From a virus: a DNA stretch of 51,323 nt. The position numbers and the translations under genes were made by a program. The notes under the pieces were generated by a model that saw only the letters and a list, made by a program, of their open reading frames with translations, searched no databases and was not told the DNA's origin. The stretch is from positions 1-51,323 of the IMG/VR virus record IMGVR_UViG_3300010885_021982; one strand, written 5' to 3'. This document shows positions 7,828-15,352 of this stretch, in pieces. Numbering within the stretch: the stretch's first letter is position 1; every line of letters begins with the position of its first letter.

Positions 7828-8177
7828 CAACAGCCTACGACAGGATTGATCGCTTTTTGCGGAAAAACCTCAGTGACGATAATTACTTGTCATATAAAGA
7901 CGAACTAGATGCGATATGCCAAGCAAAAATACAACGCACAGAGCAAGACTGGGATGCACTTGCTGAGAAGCAATTGGCATCAATTACACGCGACATGAAA
8001 GCAACCGCTGAAGATGCATTGGTTCGCGCCGCGCATAAGGTGATGGCAGAGTTGGAAAGCCAAGAACCTGTGCAGGTTTCGCCGCTTGAGTTTGTTGAGA
8101 TGGTTATGGAAAAAGAACATCTGATTGGTAAACCAATATTTTGGGCTGAGTGGCCTAGCAGGGAGAAGAACACATAA
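7824..8177 (+). CDS. small unknown protein in hypermodification operon (117 aa)
   Basis: ATG overlaps the TGA of the transferase gene, and its TAA overlaps the ATG of the first kinase, so it is coupled on both sides. The product is predicted all-helical and acidic, with a short C-terminal hydrophobic patch (LIGKPIFWAEWPSRE). No family recognised. Its conserved position could reflect an accessory role in base modification, which is inference. Confidence 0.6.
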   Translation: MTTAYDRIDRFLRKNLSDDNYLSYKDELDAICQAKIQRTEQDWDALAEKQLASITRDMKATAEDALVRAAHKVMAELESQEPVQVSPLEFVEMVMEKEHLIGKPIFWAEWPSREKNT

Positions 8178-8770
8178 TGCATCACATTATCAACATACGC
8201 GGCACTAATGGCTCCGGTAAGACTACGGCTGTACGTGCGATCATGAACCACTTGACATACTACAAAGATGCTGAAACATCCAATGGGGTCTTCCTGCACA
8301 TCTACCACAACCCGCTTGGCGAGTGCGTTGCTTTCGTCGGCAAGTACGAAGGTGCGGTCACTGGCGGTGTTGATCGTGTGCGTCATGTTCGTGACGTTGT
8401 ACCTGCCTGCGCTGAAATCATCCCTTACGGACACATCGTCATGGAAGGCTTGCTGATGTCTGGACTCCAGCAACTGACCAAAGACATCGCTGATGCGTGT
8501 GAAGGTTATGGGGTCTTGCACGCTCTCACCCTTGATACTCCCAGCAATCAATGTATCGCTCAGACGATGAACAGACGCGCTCTTGCAGGCAATGAGAAGC
8601 CTTTTGATCCAGCAAAATCGCTGCTTCCAAAATACCGCGCAGTTGAGCTAGCTCACTTGAAGTTGCAGTCATGGGGTATGGATTCTAGGTTGGTGTCGCA
8701 GCGTGACGCGGTGACGCTTGCATTAGGGTTTCTAGGGGTTGTCGTTAACCCTCAGAGCGTTATAATTTAA
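8177..8770 (+). CDS. P-loop kinase, 5-hmdU DNA kinase-like (copy 1)
   Basis: Predicted to phosphorylate 5-hydroxymethyl-deoxyuridine in DNA. The first strand and Walker A 'IINIRGTNGSGKTT' occupy residues 4-17; the 'RGTNGSGK' form is characteristic of 5-hmdU DNA kinases. A central strand 'GHIVMEGLLMSG' and a lid-like 'NRRALAGNEKPFD' with clustered basic residues follow. About 200 residues fits small P-loop nucleotide kinases. It is clearly paralogous to the next gene. Alternative: a deoxynucleoside monophosphate kinase. A promoter-like element for copy 2 lies in its last 30 bases. Confidence 0.75.
   Translation: MHHIINIRGTNGSGKTTAVRAIMNHLTYYKDAETSNGVFLHIYHNPLGECVAFVGKYEGAVTGGVDRVRHVRDVVPACAEIIPYGHIVMEGLLMSGLQQLTKDIADACEGYGVLHALTLDTPSNQCIAQTMNRRALAGNEKPFDPAKSLLPKYRAVELAHLKLQSWGMDSRLVSQRDAVTLALGFLGVVVNPQSVII
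8739..8766 (+). promoter_or_regulatory. candidate sigma70-type promoter before kinase copy 2
   Basis: TTGTCG (8739-8744) and TATAAT (8761-8766) are separated by 16 bases, the best -35/-10 pair in the window. It overlaps the end of kinase copy 1 and precedes the ATG at 8792. GCGTTATAAT is shared with 5404-5413. This could give a second transcription start for kinase 2, the HMUDK/aGPT-like gene and the synthase. Confidence 0.55.
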
Positions 8771-8791
8771 TCTTAAGTTAACGGAGCGAGT

Positions 8792-9358
8792 ATGTCAAAC
8801 GTGGTTATTTCTATACGAGGTTCTAACGGTGCGGGCAAGACGTGGGTAGCCCGTAAAGTGATGGATAGAGCTGAGGGTACGTTCAAGAAAAAGGTCAACG
8901 CCACCAATGGCGTCTTGGTCAACGTATACAAAGACTTTGTCATCCTGGGGTCTTATGACCGTGTATGTGGAGGGTGCGATACGGTCAAGACTCCTCAAAT
9001 GGTCTGGGATGCTGTAGTTGAATGCGCGCAGTTTTCAAACGTAATTTATGAAGGCGTAATTGTGGGCAACGTATATGAGCCTACGATCGTACTGCACCAA
9101 CGGCTTAAAGAGATAGACGCACGGCTTGTTCCTATCTGCCTCAGCACTCCCTTCGATCAGTGCGTCGCTAATGTGAACGCTCGCCGCGCGGTGGAGGGCA
9201 AGCCTCCTATCGAGAAAACTGATAACATCTTAACAAATGACAAGAAAAATATTTCATCAGCTCGGAAACTACACAACGCTGGCCTAGAACCTCACTGGGT
9301 AAGTGCTGAGGAAGCCGTTGAAGTTATCTGTAAAGAGCTGGGGCTTGACAATGTTTGA
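8792..9358 (+). CDS. P-loop kinase, 5-hmdU DNA kinase-like (copy 2)
   Basis: Second kinase-like protein with 'VVISIRGSNGAGKTW' at residues 4-18 and the same order of strands, 'SNVIYEGVIVGN' as Walker B region and a basic lid 'NARRAVEGKPPIEK'. Overall similarity to copy 1 is visible but low outside the motifs, so the duplication is old or the copies have different roles, for example first and second phosphate addition or different substrates. The last eight bases overlap the next gene. Start ATG 8792 follows AACGGAGCGAGT. Confidence 0.75.
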   Translation: MSNVVISIRGSNGAGKTWVARKVMDRAEGTFKKKVNATNGVLVNVYKDFVILGSYDRVCGGCDTVKTPQMVWDAVVECAQFSNVIYEGVIVGNVYEPTIVLHQRLKEIDARLVPICLSTPFDQCVANVNARRAVEGKPPIEKTDNILTNDKKNISSARKLHNAGLEPHWVSAEEAVEVICKELGLDNV

Positions 9359-10253
9359 CAATCTGGCTGGTTTACCTAACCCGCTCATGCTGACAAAACT
9401 CGCTTACTTTGTTGATGAGCGTGAGCATGTGAGGCGTGAACGTGACGCTGGGGCTCCTAGACCTTGGACTGAGGATATGATCTTAGACCGGTACCGGTTC
9501 TGCAACGTACGTCGCCGTGATGATCGTGTATCAGCTTGGATTATCAATCACATCATAGAGCCTTACAAAGACAACTCACACCTGTGGTTCATGCTTTGCT
9601 GCGCTCGTTGGATCAACTGGCCACCTACACTGCAAGGGTTGATGGATGAAGGGCTATGGCCGGTTGAGCACTTTGACGCTGAAGCCTTTGGCGACTATAT
9701 AGACCGCCGAGTTGAGTCCGGTGTGAAGAGCTGGACTGGGGCGTACTTGGTCACGGCTCGACAGCTTCCTGCCGGCATGGGTAAAGGTCGCTGGGTCTCC
9801 AAGTCTATGCTAGAGCCCCTCACTCAAAAGTACGTATGGTTTGAGGACTTCTTTCTTCAAAATGACATCACTGTTGAAAAGTCTATCGAGGCTTTCAAAG
9901 GCGCGTACGGCTTTGGCACTTTCATGACTGGTCAAGTCGTCGCCGATCTGACGTATAGCCCTGTGCTGTGTAACGCTCCTGATCTTTACAGCTACGCTCC
10001 AATCGGTCCTGGCTCGACTCGTGGACTCAACCGGCTATTTGGTAGAGGGCTAGACAAGCGCATAATCCAGGATCAGTTCAACGACGAGCTGCAATACATT
10101 GCTGAAAAGGTATCAGCTTACGTAGACCTAGGTGAGCCAAAGCTGACGCTGCACGACTGGCAGAACTGCATGTGTGAGTTTGACAAGTATATCCGCACTG
10201 AGAACGGCACAGGTCGTCCCCGCTCGACTTACAAACCAGAAACAGCTTTTTAA
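9351..10253 (+). CDS. helical HMUDK/aGPT-PPlase-like thymidine-hypermodification protein
   Basis: ATG 9351 is preferred over an upstream in-frame start at 9303 that would run deep into the kinase gene. Diagnostic segments are 'RDAGAPRPWTEDMIL' (31-45), 'RYRFCNVRRRDDRVSAWI' (47-64), a helix-hairpin-helix-like 'YGFGTFMTGQVVADL' (about 185-200) and 'GPGSTRGLNRLFGR' (about 218-231). This is the family described as alpha-glutamyl/putrescinyl thymine pyrophosphorylase-like or the helical domain of 5-hmdU DNA kinases; the two names overlap and I cannot choose between them. It is often encoded beside P-loop kinases, and two such genes lie directly upstream. Probably recognises or processes modified thymine in DNA. 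Confidence 0.75.
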   Translation: MFDNLAGLPNPLMLTKLAYFVDEREHVRRERDAGAPRPWTEDMILDRYRFCNVRRRDDRVSAWIINHIIEPYKDNSHLWFMLCCARWINWPPTLQGLMDEGLWPVEHFDAEAFGDYIDRRVESGVKSWTGAYLVTARQLPAGMGKGRWVSKSMLEPLTQKYVWFEDFFLQNDITVEKSIEAFKGAYGFGTFMTGQVVADLTYSPVLCNAPDLYSYAPIGPGSTRGLNRLFGRGLDKRIIQDQFNDELQYIAEKVSAYVDLGEPKLTLHDWQNCMCEFDKYIRTENGTGRPRSTYKPETAF

Positions 10254-10262
10254 GGAGCAATG

Positions 10263-11243
10263 ATGAGAGCTTTCAATGTTAAAAACGTCAACGAGGCTTT
10301 CTCGTTAGAAATCAATGCAATTCGCTTGGAGGGCGTAGAACGTAACTCGCGTAATGGCCCAGTCATAGAGTTCAGTGAGCCGGTTGCAACGACGTATCGA
10401 GACTCGATGCAGCGCGTATTGTTTGACAAGAAACGTATGTGTAATCCGTTCTTTCACAGTATGGAAGGGCTTTGGGTCATAGGCGGTTACCGCGATGTGG
10501 AGTTCCTTGATTACTTTAACGCACAGATGAAGCAGTACAGCGACGATGGCGATACGTTCTGGGGTGCGTACGGCTGGCGCCTTCGCGGTAACAAGGGTTT
10601 TGATCAGATCGAGAAAGCCATAGCGATCTTAAAGCGTAACCCTGAAGACCGTCGCGTGGTGACTACGATGTGGGACGCTGAGCTTGACCTAGGTCAAAGC
10701 AAAAAAGACCACCCCTGCAATACTCACATCTATTGGAAGGTTCGTGACGGAGCCCTGTATATGACGGTTTGCTGCCGGTCTAACGATCTGTTGTACGGCA
10801 AACTGGGTGCGAACGTGGTGCACTTCAGCATGCTCCAAGAGTACGTTGCTCACCGCGCGGGATACAAGGTTGGTCCGTACACGCAGATGTCTGACTCGCT
10901 TCACGTGTACGTTAATATCCCAGTCTGGGACAAGGTCAAGGATACCTCGTACGTACCCGAGGACTACTATTCTACCGACTACGCTGAGCTTATCGTGCAG
11001 CCCTATGGGATGTTCAAAGACTGTGAGACTTCTGACTGGGAAGCTGACTTGCTTGACTTCATGGTTGATCCTCAAACCGATCAGCTGTTCCGCACTCCCT
11101 ACTTCCAAGAGGTCGTTCAGCCGATCAGTTTGGTTTGGTGGGAGCATAAGAAAACTCGTCATGGGTTGCGCTACCTCGATAGTATTAAAGCTACTGACTG
11201 GCGTAAGGCGTGCGAGATTTGGCTCAAAGAAAAGGAGGCATAA
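10263..11243 (+). CDS. thymidylate-synthase-fold dUMP hydroxymethylase candidate
   Basis: Thymidylate synthase superfamily enzyme. Catalytic Cys152 is in 'HPCNTHIYW', phosphate-binding 'CRSNDLLYG' at 171-179, Asn184 in 'LGANVVHFSM', and His214/Tyr216 in 'SLHVYVN'. Retention of Asn (not Asp) at the base-reading position favours a uracil substrate; there is one extra residue before it compared with E. coli ThyA. Beside 5-hmdU kinase-like genes it most likely makes 5-hydroxymethyl-dUMP; ordinary dTMP synthesis is the alternative. ATG 10263 is preferred to 10260 because AAGGAG at 10252-10257 is then five bases away. Confidence 0.8.
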   Translation: MRAFNVKNVNEAFSLEINAIRLEGVERNSRNGPVIEFSEPVATTYRDSMQRVLFDKKRMCNPFFHSMEGLWVIGGYRDVEFLDYFNAQMKQYSDDGDTFWGAYGWRLRGNKGFDQIEKAIAILKRNPEDRRVVTTMWDAELDLGQSKKDHPCNTHIYWKVRDGALYMTVCCRSNDLLYGKLGANVVHFSMLQEYVAHRAGYKVGPYTQMSDSLHVYVNIPVWDKVKDTSYVPEDYYSTDYAELIVQPYGMFKDCETSDWEADLLDFMVDPQTDQLFRTPYFQEVVQPISLVWWEHKKTRHGLRYLDSIKATDWRKACEIWLKEKEA

Positions 11244-11416
11244 TGCTAGAAAAGATAAGAACATTTTTCGGCAGGGTACGTGGGATTCATGGCGACAAAA
11301 GAACCGTAGTTGAGCAAGGCTCAGCGTGGGTTTGTAAAGAGTGTAAGATGGTATTTTTAACTAAACAGGCAGGAGAAAAACATGAGTGCGGTGAAAAAAT
11401 CAGCGTTTCCAGTTAA
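11243..11416 (+). CDS. small zinc-finger protein (57 aa)
   Basis: ATG overlaps the TAA of the synthase gene (TAATG). The product begins MLEKIRTFFGRVRG and contains a single zinc-finger-like 'CKECKMVFLTKQAGEKHEC' (C-x2-C-x12-H-x-C). Basic N-terminus. It may bind nucleic acid. Its 3' end overlaps the next gene by 35 bases. Confidence 0.6.
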   Translation: MLEKIRTFFGRVRGIHGDKRTVVEQGSAWVCKECKMVFLTKQAGEKHECGEKISVSS

Positions 11417-11576
11417 CCAGCACGGGTACATCATAGAGCCAGGCATGACGATTCGTCAGTATTTTGCCATCGAAATATTCAAAGAGCTGATGAAAAACGG
11501 TGATACTGATTTCAATGAGGATTGTGAAGAAGCCTATCGCCTTGCTGACAAGTTGATTAAGGCAGGCGATGCTTGA
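11382..11576 (+). CDS. small unknown protein before DNA polymerase (64 aa)
   Basis: ATG 11382 has AGGAG at 11371-11375, inside the zinc-finger gene. The product (MSAVKKSAFPVNQHGYIIEP...) is acidic toward the C-terminus and looks like the small conserved proteins found ahead of replication genes in many phages. The polymerase start overlaps its last eight bases. Function unknown. Confidence 0.6.
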   Translation: MSAVKKSAFPVNQHGYIIEPGMTIRQYFAIEIFKELMKNGDTDFNEDCEEAYRLADKLIKAGDA

Positions 11577-13371
11577 TACCCTGACGATTGATTTTGAGAC
11601 CTTCTATGATCCTAAAGAGAAATACTCGCTGACATCCATGACGGCAACTGAGTATATCCGTGACCCTAGGTACCAGACGCTGTGCTGCGGTTTCAAGATG
11701 AACAAAGAGCCTACAGTTATGGCTTGGGGTGGTGATGTAGGTAAGGCTTTCAAGTTCTACGGAAACAAAGTGCGGGCGATTGCTCACAATGCGCAGTTTG
11801 ATGGCGGTATAGCGGCTCATCACTATAAGTGGGATCCTAAAGAGTGGGTAGACACTGTTGGGTTGGCTCGCGGTAGGCTTCGGCTCAAGTCTTATAGCTT
11901 GCGCTCTGTTGCTCAATACCTAGGTCTTGACCCTAAACTTGACGCGCTCAGCATTTCTAAAGGAAAGCGTCTTGAGCAGCTTGAAAGCTATGAGAAAACG
12001 ATTTTAGGTGAGTATTGCGTGCGTGACGATGAGCTATGCTATGGGATTTACGATGCTCTTATTACGGGTTTCCCTCGTTTTGAGCTGATGCTACTAGATT
12101 GGTCTATTAAAGCTGTTACAAACCCTAAGTTGGCGGTCAATCACGAGATGCTAGACAAGTACGTTGTTGATCTTATGATGAGCCGTGACAAGATGCTGGA
12201 AGATGCCGGTATCACTCGTGAAGTTATCATGTCAAACCATAAGATGGCTGACGCTCTTAGAACTCTAGGCGTAGAACCGCCGATGAAAATCAGTGAGAGG
12301 ACTAAAAAACCTACCTATGCCTTTGCCAAAGATGATCAAGGAATCACAGACCTGCTCGAGCATCCTGATGTTCGTGTGCAGACCCTCGTCGCCACCCGTC
12401 TTAAACTTAAATCGACCATTGAGGAAACTCGCGCTAATCGTCTCAGCTCCATTGGCAAATCAGGACTGCTTCCAGTTCCTCTGCTCTACTACGGGGCGCA
12501 TACAGGTCGTTTCAGCGGAGGCGGTGGTATCAATCTACAAAATCTACCTCGTGGGTCAAAGCTCCGCAAAGGTATCATTGCCCCTCCAGGCAAGGTCTTA
12601 GTCGTGGGTGATAGCTCACAGATCGAAGCTCGGGCTCTAGCTCTGGCTGCTGGTCAAACTGACCTTGTAGAAGTTTTCAGGCAGGGTTTAGATCCTTACT
12701 GCCACATGGCTTCGTTTATCTACGGACGCACGATCACAAAGGCTGACGAGGAGGAACGTTGGCTGGGCAAGACAACTGTGCTAGGAGCCGGTTACGGAAT
12801 GTCTGCTCCAACCTTCGTCGAGTTCCTCCGTGCACAAGGTAAACCTCTTTCTTTCGCGATGTGTGAGAAGGCCATACAGACTTATCGTCAGAAGAACGAC
12901 GCTATCGTACGGTTTTGGAACACCTGCGACAAAGCTCTGCAGCTCATACATGACGGCGATATCGTTGTTCTCAGCAAGAGCTTATCTTGCTCTACAGATA
13001 AAAACACTATCCATTTGCCCGTGGGTTTGCCTCTGTTCTATCCTGGGCTACATTATGAGTCTAGAAAGCGTAGGTGGGCGTACATGTCAAGAGGCGATGG
13101 TTTATCTAGTATCTATGGCGGGTTGGTCGTTGAGAATATAATTCAGTCTGTAGCGCGACACATCGTAATGGAGCAGTTGCTTATCGTCAATGAAACCTAT
13201 CCTGTGGCTCTGACGGTGCATGATGAGATTATAGGGGTGGTTGATGAGCACGAGGGTCCTGCTGCTAGGGACTACATAGAGCAAGTAATGTCAACTCCAC
13301 CTACGTGGTGGCCTGACCTTCCGGTGAAAGCCGAGGTCAAATGGGGTAAAGTTTATGGAGATATCAAATGA
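11569..13371 (+). CDS. family A DNA polymerase with 3'-5' exonuclease
   Basis: Replicative DNA polymerase of 600 residues. Exonuclease motifs: Exo I 'IDFETF' (D8/E10), Exo II 'IAHNAQFDGG' (71-80) and Exo III near 'YCVRDDE' (149-155). Polymerase motifs: A 'GDSSQIEAR' (347-355, catalytic D348), B 'RWLGKTTVLGAGYG' (397-410) and C 'VHDEI' (550-554, D552). There is no 5'-3' exonuclease domain, as usual for phage enzymes. Motif A has SSQIEA where E. coli Pol I has YSQIEL, so the tyrosine is replaced by serine. It would have to use 5-hydroxymethyl-dUTP if the operon upstream works as proposed. Confidence 0.95.
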   Translation: MLDTLTIDFETFYDPKEKYSLTSMTATEYIRDPRYQTLCCGFKMNKEPTVMAWGGDVGKAFKFYGNKVRAIAHNAQFDGGIAAHHYKWDPKEWVDTVGLARGRLRLKSYSLRSVAQYLGLDPKLDALSISKGKRLEQLESYEKTILGEYCVRDDELCYGIYDALITGFPRFELMLLDWSIKAVTNPKLAVNHEMLDKYVVDLMMSRDKMLEDAGITREVIMSNHKMADALRTLGVEPPMKISERTKKPTYAFAKDDQGITDLLEHPDVRVQTLVATRLKLKSTIEETRANRLSSIGKSGLLPVPLLYYGAHTGRFSGGGGINLQNLPRGSKLRKGIIAPPGKVLVVGDSSQIEARALALAAGQTDLVEVFRQGLDPYCHMASFIYGRTITKADEEERWLGKTTVLGAGYGMSAPTFVEFLRAQGKPLSFAMCEKAIQTYRQKNDAIVRFWNTCDKALQLIHDGDIVVLSKSLSCSTDKNTIHLPVGLPLFYPGLHYESRKRRWAYMSRGDGLSSIYGGLVVENIIQSVARHIVMEQLLIVNETYPVALTVHDEIIGVVDEHEGPAARDYIEQVMSTPPTWWPDLPVKAEVKWGKVYGDIK

Positions 13372-13679
13372 GTAATGTGTGGTTGGTTCATGTTGACAAG
13401 AGGCGCGACTACTCTGCTGCTAGTGAGCACGGAAACGTTCGAGAGGTGTTCTCGTCTATAGGTAGGGATTTTGATCCTGATGCGGCTATAGAGCATGCAA
13501 GGCGCGTAATGCGTGAGTACCAAGACGATGACTATATCGTCATGTCTGGTGACCCTACGCTCTGCGCTATCTGTATAACTGTAGTGATTGAGCTTTCAGA
13601 TGTCTGCCAAGTTTTGCGCTGGGACAAGAATAAGTTAAAGTATGACAAAATAATTTTAAACTTTAACCCCTTACGTTAA
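13368..13679 (+). CDS. conserved phage protein (103 aa)
   Basis: ATG overlaps the polymerase TGA (ATGA). The sequence starts 'MSNVWLVHVDKRRDYSAAS' and contains 'DDDYIVMSGDPTLCAIC' and a final 'LRWDKNKLKYD'. I have seen this combination as a small conserved protein next to replication genes in many tailed phages; no function is established. Its last bases are followed by a promoter-like stretch. Confidence 0.65.
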   Translation: MSNVWLVHVDKRRDYSAASEHGNVREVFSSIGRDFDPDAAIEHARRVMREYQDDDYIVMSGDPTLCAICITVVIELSDVCQVLRWDKNKLKYDKIILNFNPLR

Positions 13680-13681
13680 TG

Positions 13682-13695
13682 TTTGAGGTTATAAT
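13682..13695 (+). promoter_or_regulatory. promoter-like motif before the Sak4-like gene
   Basis: TTTGAGGTTATAAT, with a perfect -10 TATAAT at 13690-13695, lies in the 49-base gap after the 13368 gene. No good -35 is seen at 16-18 bases. A one-mismatch copy (TTTGAGGTTAAAAT) sits on the minus strand at 47821-47808 ahead of the head-gene block, so the motif may be a phage-specific element needing an activator. Confidence 0.45.
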
Positions 13696-13728
13696 AACGG
13701 AGCGGTGTAATTTTAACAGGAGGAAAAC

Positions 13729-14469
13729 GTGAGTGATTGGAAAGAAAATTTAATTGTAGGTAAGCAAGCCCTGCCCCCACGAATTTGTATTTATGGCGGG
13801 CACGGCATCGGTAAGAGCACATTGGCTAGCACCTTCCCTGCTCCTATCTTTATCTCAACTGAGGATGGTTTGGCGTCTTTGGACATCACATCATTTCCTC
13901 GCGCTGAGACCGTTGATGACATTGCGCAAAGTATTCGCTCGCTGATCAAAGAAGAACATGAGTTCAAGACCGTGGTGCTGGACACAGCCGACTGGTTGAT
14001 TGAGCCTTTGATCACGGCTGATATCGAGTCCAAGCATGACGCTAAAGATCTATCATACGGCAAGGGTGCCATGATGATCGCTGAGTCGTTTCGTGAGCTG
14101 CTGACTGGCTTTGATGTGTTGCGCAAAAAGCGTGACATGAACATCGTCATTCTGGCTCATTCGGCTACAGTGAAGTACGAAGACCCTCGCTCTGAGCCTT
14201 ACGATCGTTTCCAGCCCAAGCTGTCCAATCGCTGCAATGCTATATTGCAAGAGTGGGTCGATGTGCTGGCTTTCGCAAGTTTTCGAGTGATTGTCAAGAA
14301 GTCCGATGCGGGCTTCGGTAACCAAGTATCGCGCGGTATCACCACTGGAGAACGTCTTCTCCATGTCGTTGAGAACCCTGCATACGTCGCAAAGAATCGG
14401 TACAACTGCCCGGACACCATCCCTATGGTTTTCGAGAAGCTGGCTGAGACTATCCCTGTCAAACAGTAA
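13729..14469 (+). CDS. Sak4-like RecA-fold single-strand annealing ATPase
   Basis: AAA/RecA-type ATPase, about the size of the phage Sak4 group, which assists homologous recombination with SSB. Walker A 'GGHGIGKST' is at residues 23-31 and Walker B 'TVVLDTADW' at 81-89. A later strand 'MNIVILAHS' ends in a polar residue, like RecA motifs. GTG start at 13729 with AGGAGG just upstream. The SSB-like gene follows 14 bases downstream, then an exonuclease and a resolvase, which fits a recombination module. Confidence 0.75.
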   Translation: MSDWKENLIVGKQALPPRICIYGGHGIGKSTLASTFPAPIFISTEDGLASLDITSFPRAETVDDIAQSIRSLIKEEHEFKTVVLDTADWLIEPLITADIESKHDAKDLSYGKGAMMIAESFRELLTGFDVLRKKRDMNIVILAHSATVKYEDPRSEPYDRFQPKLSNRCNAILQEWVDVLAFASFRVIVKKSDAGFGNQVSRGITTGERLLHVVENPAYVAKNRYNCPDTIPMVFEKLAETIPVKQ

Positions 14470-14483
14470 GAGGAGTATTTAAT

Positions 14484-15020
14484 ATGGCAAGATTTGGATT
14501 CAATGCGGGTGACTATGAACCCGACACAGGCGGTGGCGGTTCTTATGAGCCTATACCTGATGGCGAGTATCAGCTGATGTGTGAGGAAGCTGAGGACAAG
14601 AAAACTTCCGCTGGTACTGGTGTGTACATCAAAGCCAAGTTCCGCGTTCTCGGTCCTACGCATATTGATCGTTTGATCTTCATGAACTTCAACATCCAGA
14701 ACCCCAGCGCCAAAGCTGAGGAAATTGGACGTCGTCAAGTGTCTGGTTGGGCTGCTGCTTGCGGTAAACCTAATGCGGCTGACACTGATGAGCTGATCAA
14801 TCTTCCTTTCTACGCTGATGTTGCGACTGAGCCAGGAAGTGGTCAGTACGGTCCGCAGAACCGCATTAATGGTTACAAAGTTGCCGCTTCCGCTGCCCCA
14901 AAGGCATCACCAGCTCCAGCTGCAAAGCCTACCCCTGTTGCGGCTGCATCTACCCCTGCTCCATCTACTACCTCTAAGCCTCCGGCTCCTGCAGGTAAGA
15001 AAGCTCCTTGGGACGATTGA
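14484..15020 (+). CDS. DUF669/SSB-like single-stranded DNA-binding protein
   Basis: Predicted phage SSB. The N-terminal 110 residues look like an OB-type fold ('PIPDGEYQLMCEEAEDKKTS...YIKAKFRVLG'). They are followed by an Ala/Pro-rich linker and a short acidic tip 'KKAPWDD', which mimics the protein-docking tail of bacterial SSBs. About 40 residues of linker are low complexity. ATG 14484 with AGAGGAG upstream. Placed directly after its probable partner, the Sak4-like ATPase. Confidence 0.75.
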   Translation: MARFGFNAGDYEPDTGGGGSYEPIPDGEYQLMCEEAEDKKTSAGTGVYIKAKFRVLGPTHIDRLIFMNFNIQNPSAKAEEIGRRQVSGWAAACGKPNAADTDELINLPFYADVATEPGSGQYGPQNRINGYKVAASAAPKASPAPAAKPTPVAAASTPAPSTTSKPPAPAGKKAPWDD

Positions 15021-15022
15021 TC

Positions 15023-15352
15023 ATGGTAACTCAAGCAAAGAAACCCCCACCGCCGCCGGTTGAAGACGCTGCTGATAGCACTCCTGTGCCCTACGCAGTT
15101 CCTATAACTCTGGAGTTTGAGTCTATACAAGCTCCCGTGCCCACAGACCCGATAGGATACACCGTACTTAACGATGATCAGGTACGTCGAGTAAATACGA
15201 TCAAGACGAATTTTGATGATGCAGTTAAGTATCTGGAAACTCTTCGTGACTCGTATCACGCCGGTGAGACGCAACGCGCTCTCAATATTGCAATCACTCA
15301 TGCCGAAACCGCTAGTATGTGGGCGGTCAGAGCAGTAACCAAGGCTGTCTAA
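15023..15352 (+). CDS. Acb2/Tad1-like cyclic-oligonucleotide sponge candidate (anti-CBASS)
   Basis: Proposed to bind and sequester cyclic nucleotide signals of CBASS defence. After a proline-rich 40-residue leader, two helices form a hairpin: 'YTVLNDDQVRRVNTIKTNF' (46-64) and 'QRALNIAITHAETASMWAVR' (84-103), ending RAVTKAV. This matches the pattern I know for the Acb2/Tad1 hairpin domain: 'L-x-E/D...V..iN.IK', then 'R..iA.t.l...mW..RAV'. The long N-terminal extension is unusual. ATG 15023 lies two bases after the SSB stop; its TAA overlaps the next ATG. Assigned by eye; other small helical hairpins could look similar. Confidence 0.55.
   Translation: MVTQAKKPPPPPVEDAADSTPVPYAVPITLEFESIQAPVPTDPIGYTVLNDDQVRRVNTIKTNFDDAVKYLETLRDSYHAGETQRALNIAITHAETASMWAVRAVTKAV

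Noticed and set aside
10263-11243. ordinary thymidylate synthase
   Set aside because: Cannot be excluded by sequence, but two 5-hmdU kinase-like genes and an AADT-like gene in the same operon make hydroxymethylation the more economical reading.
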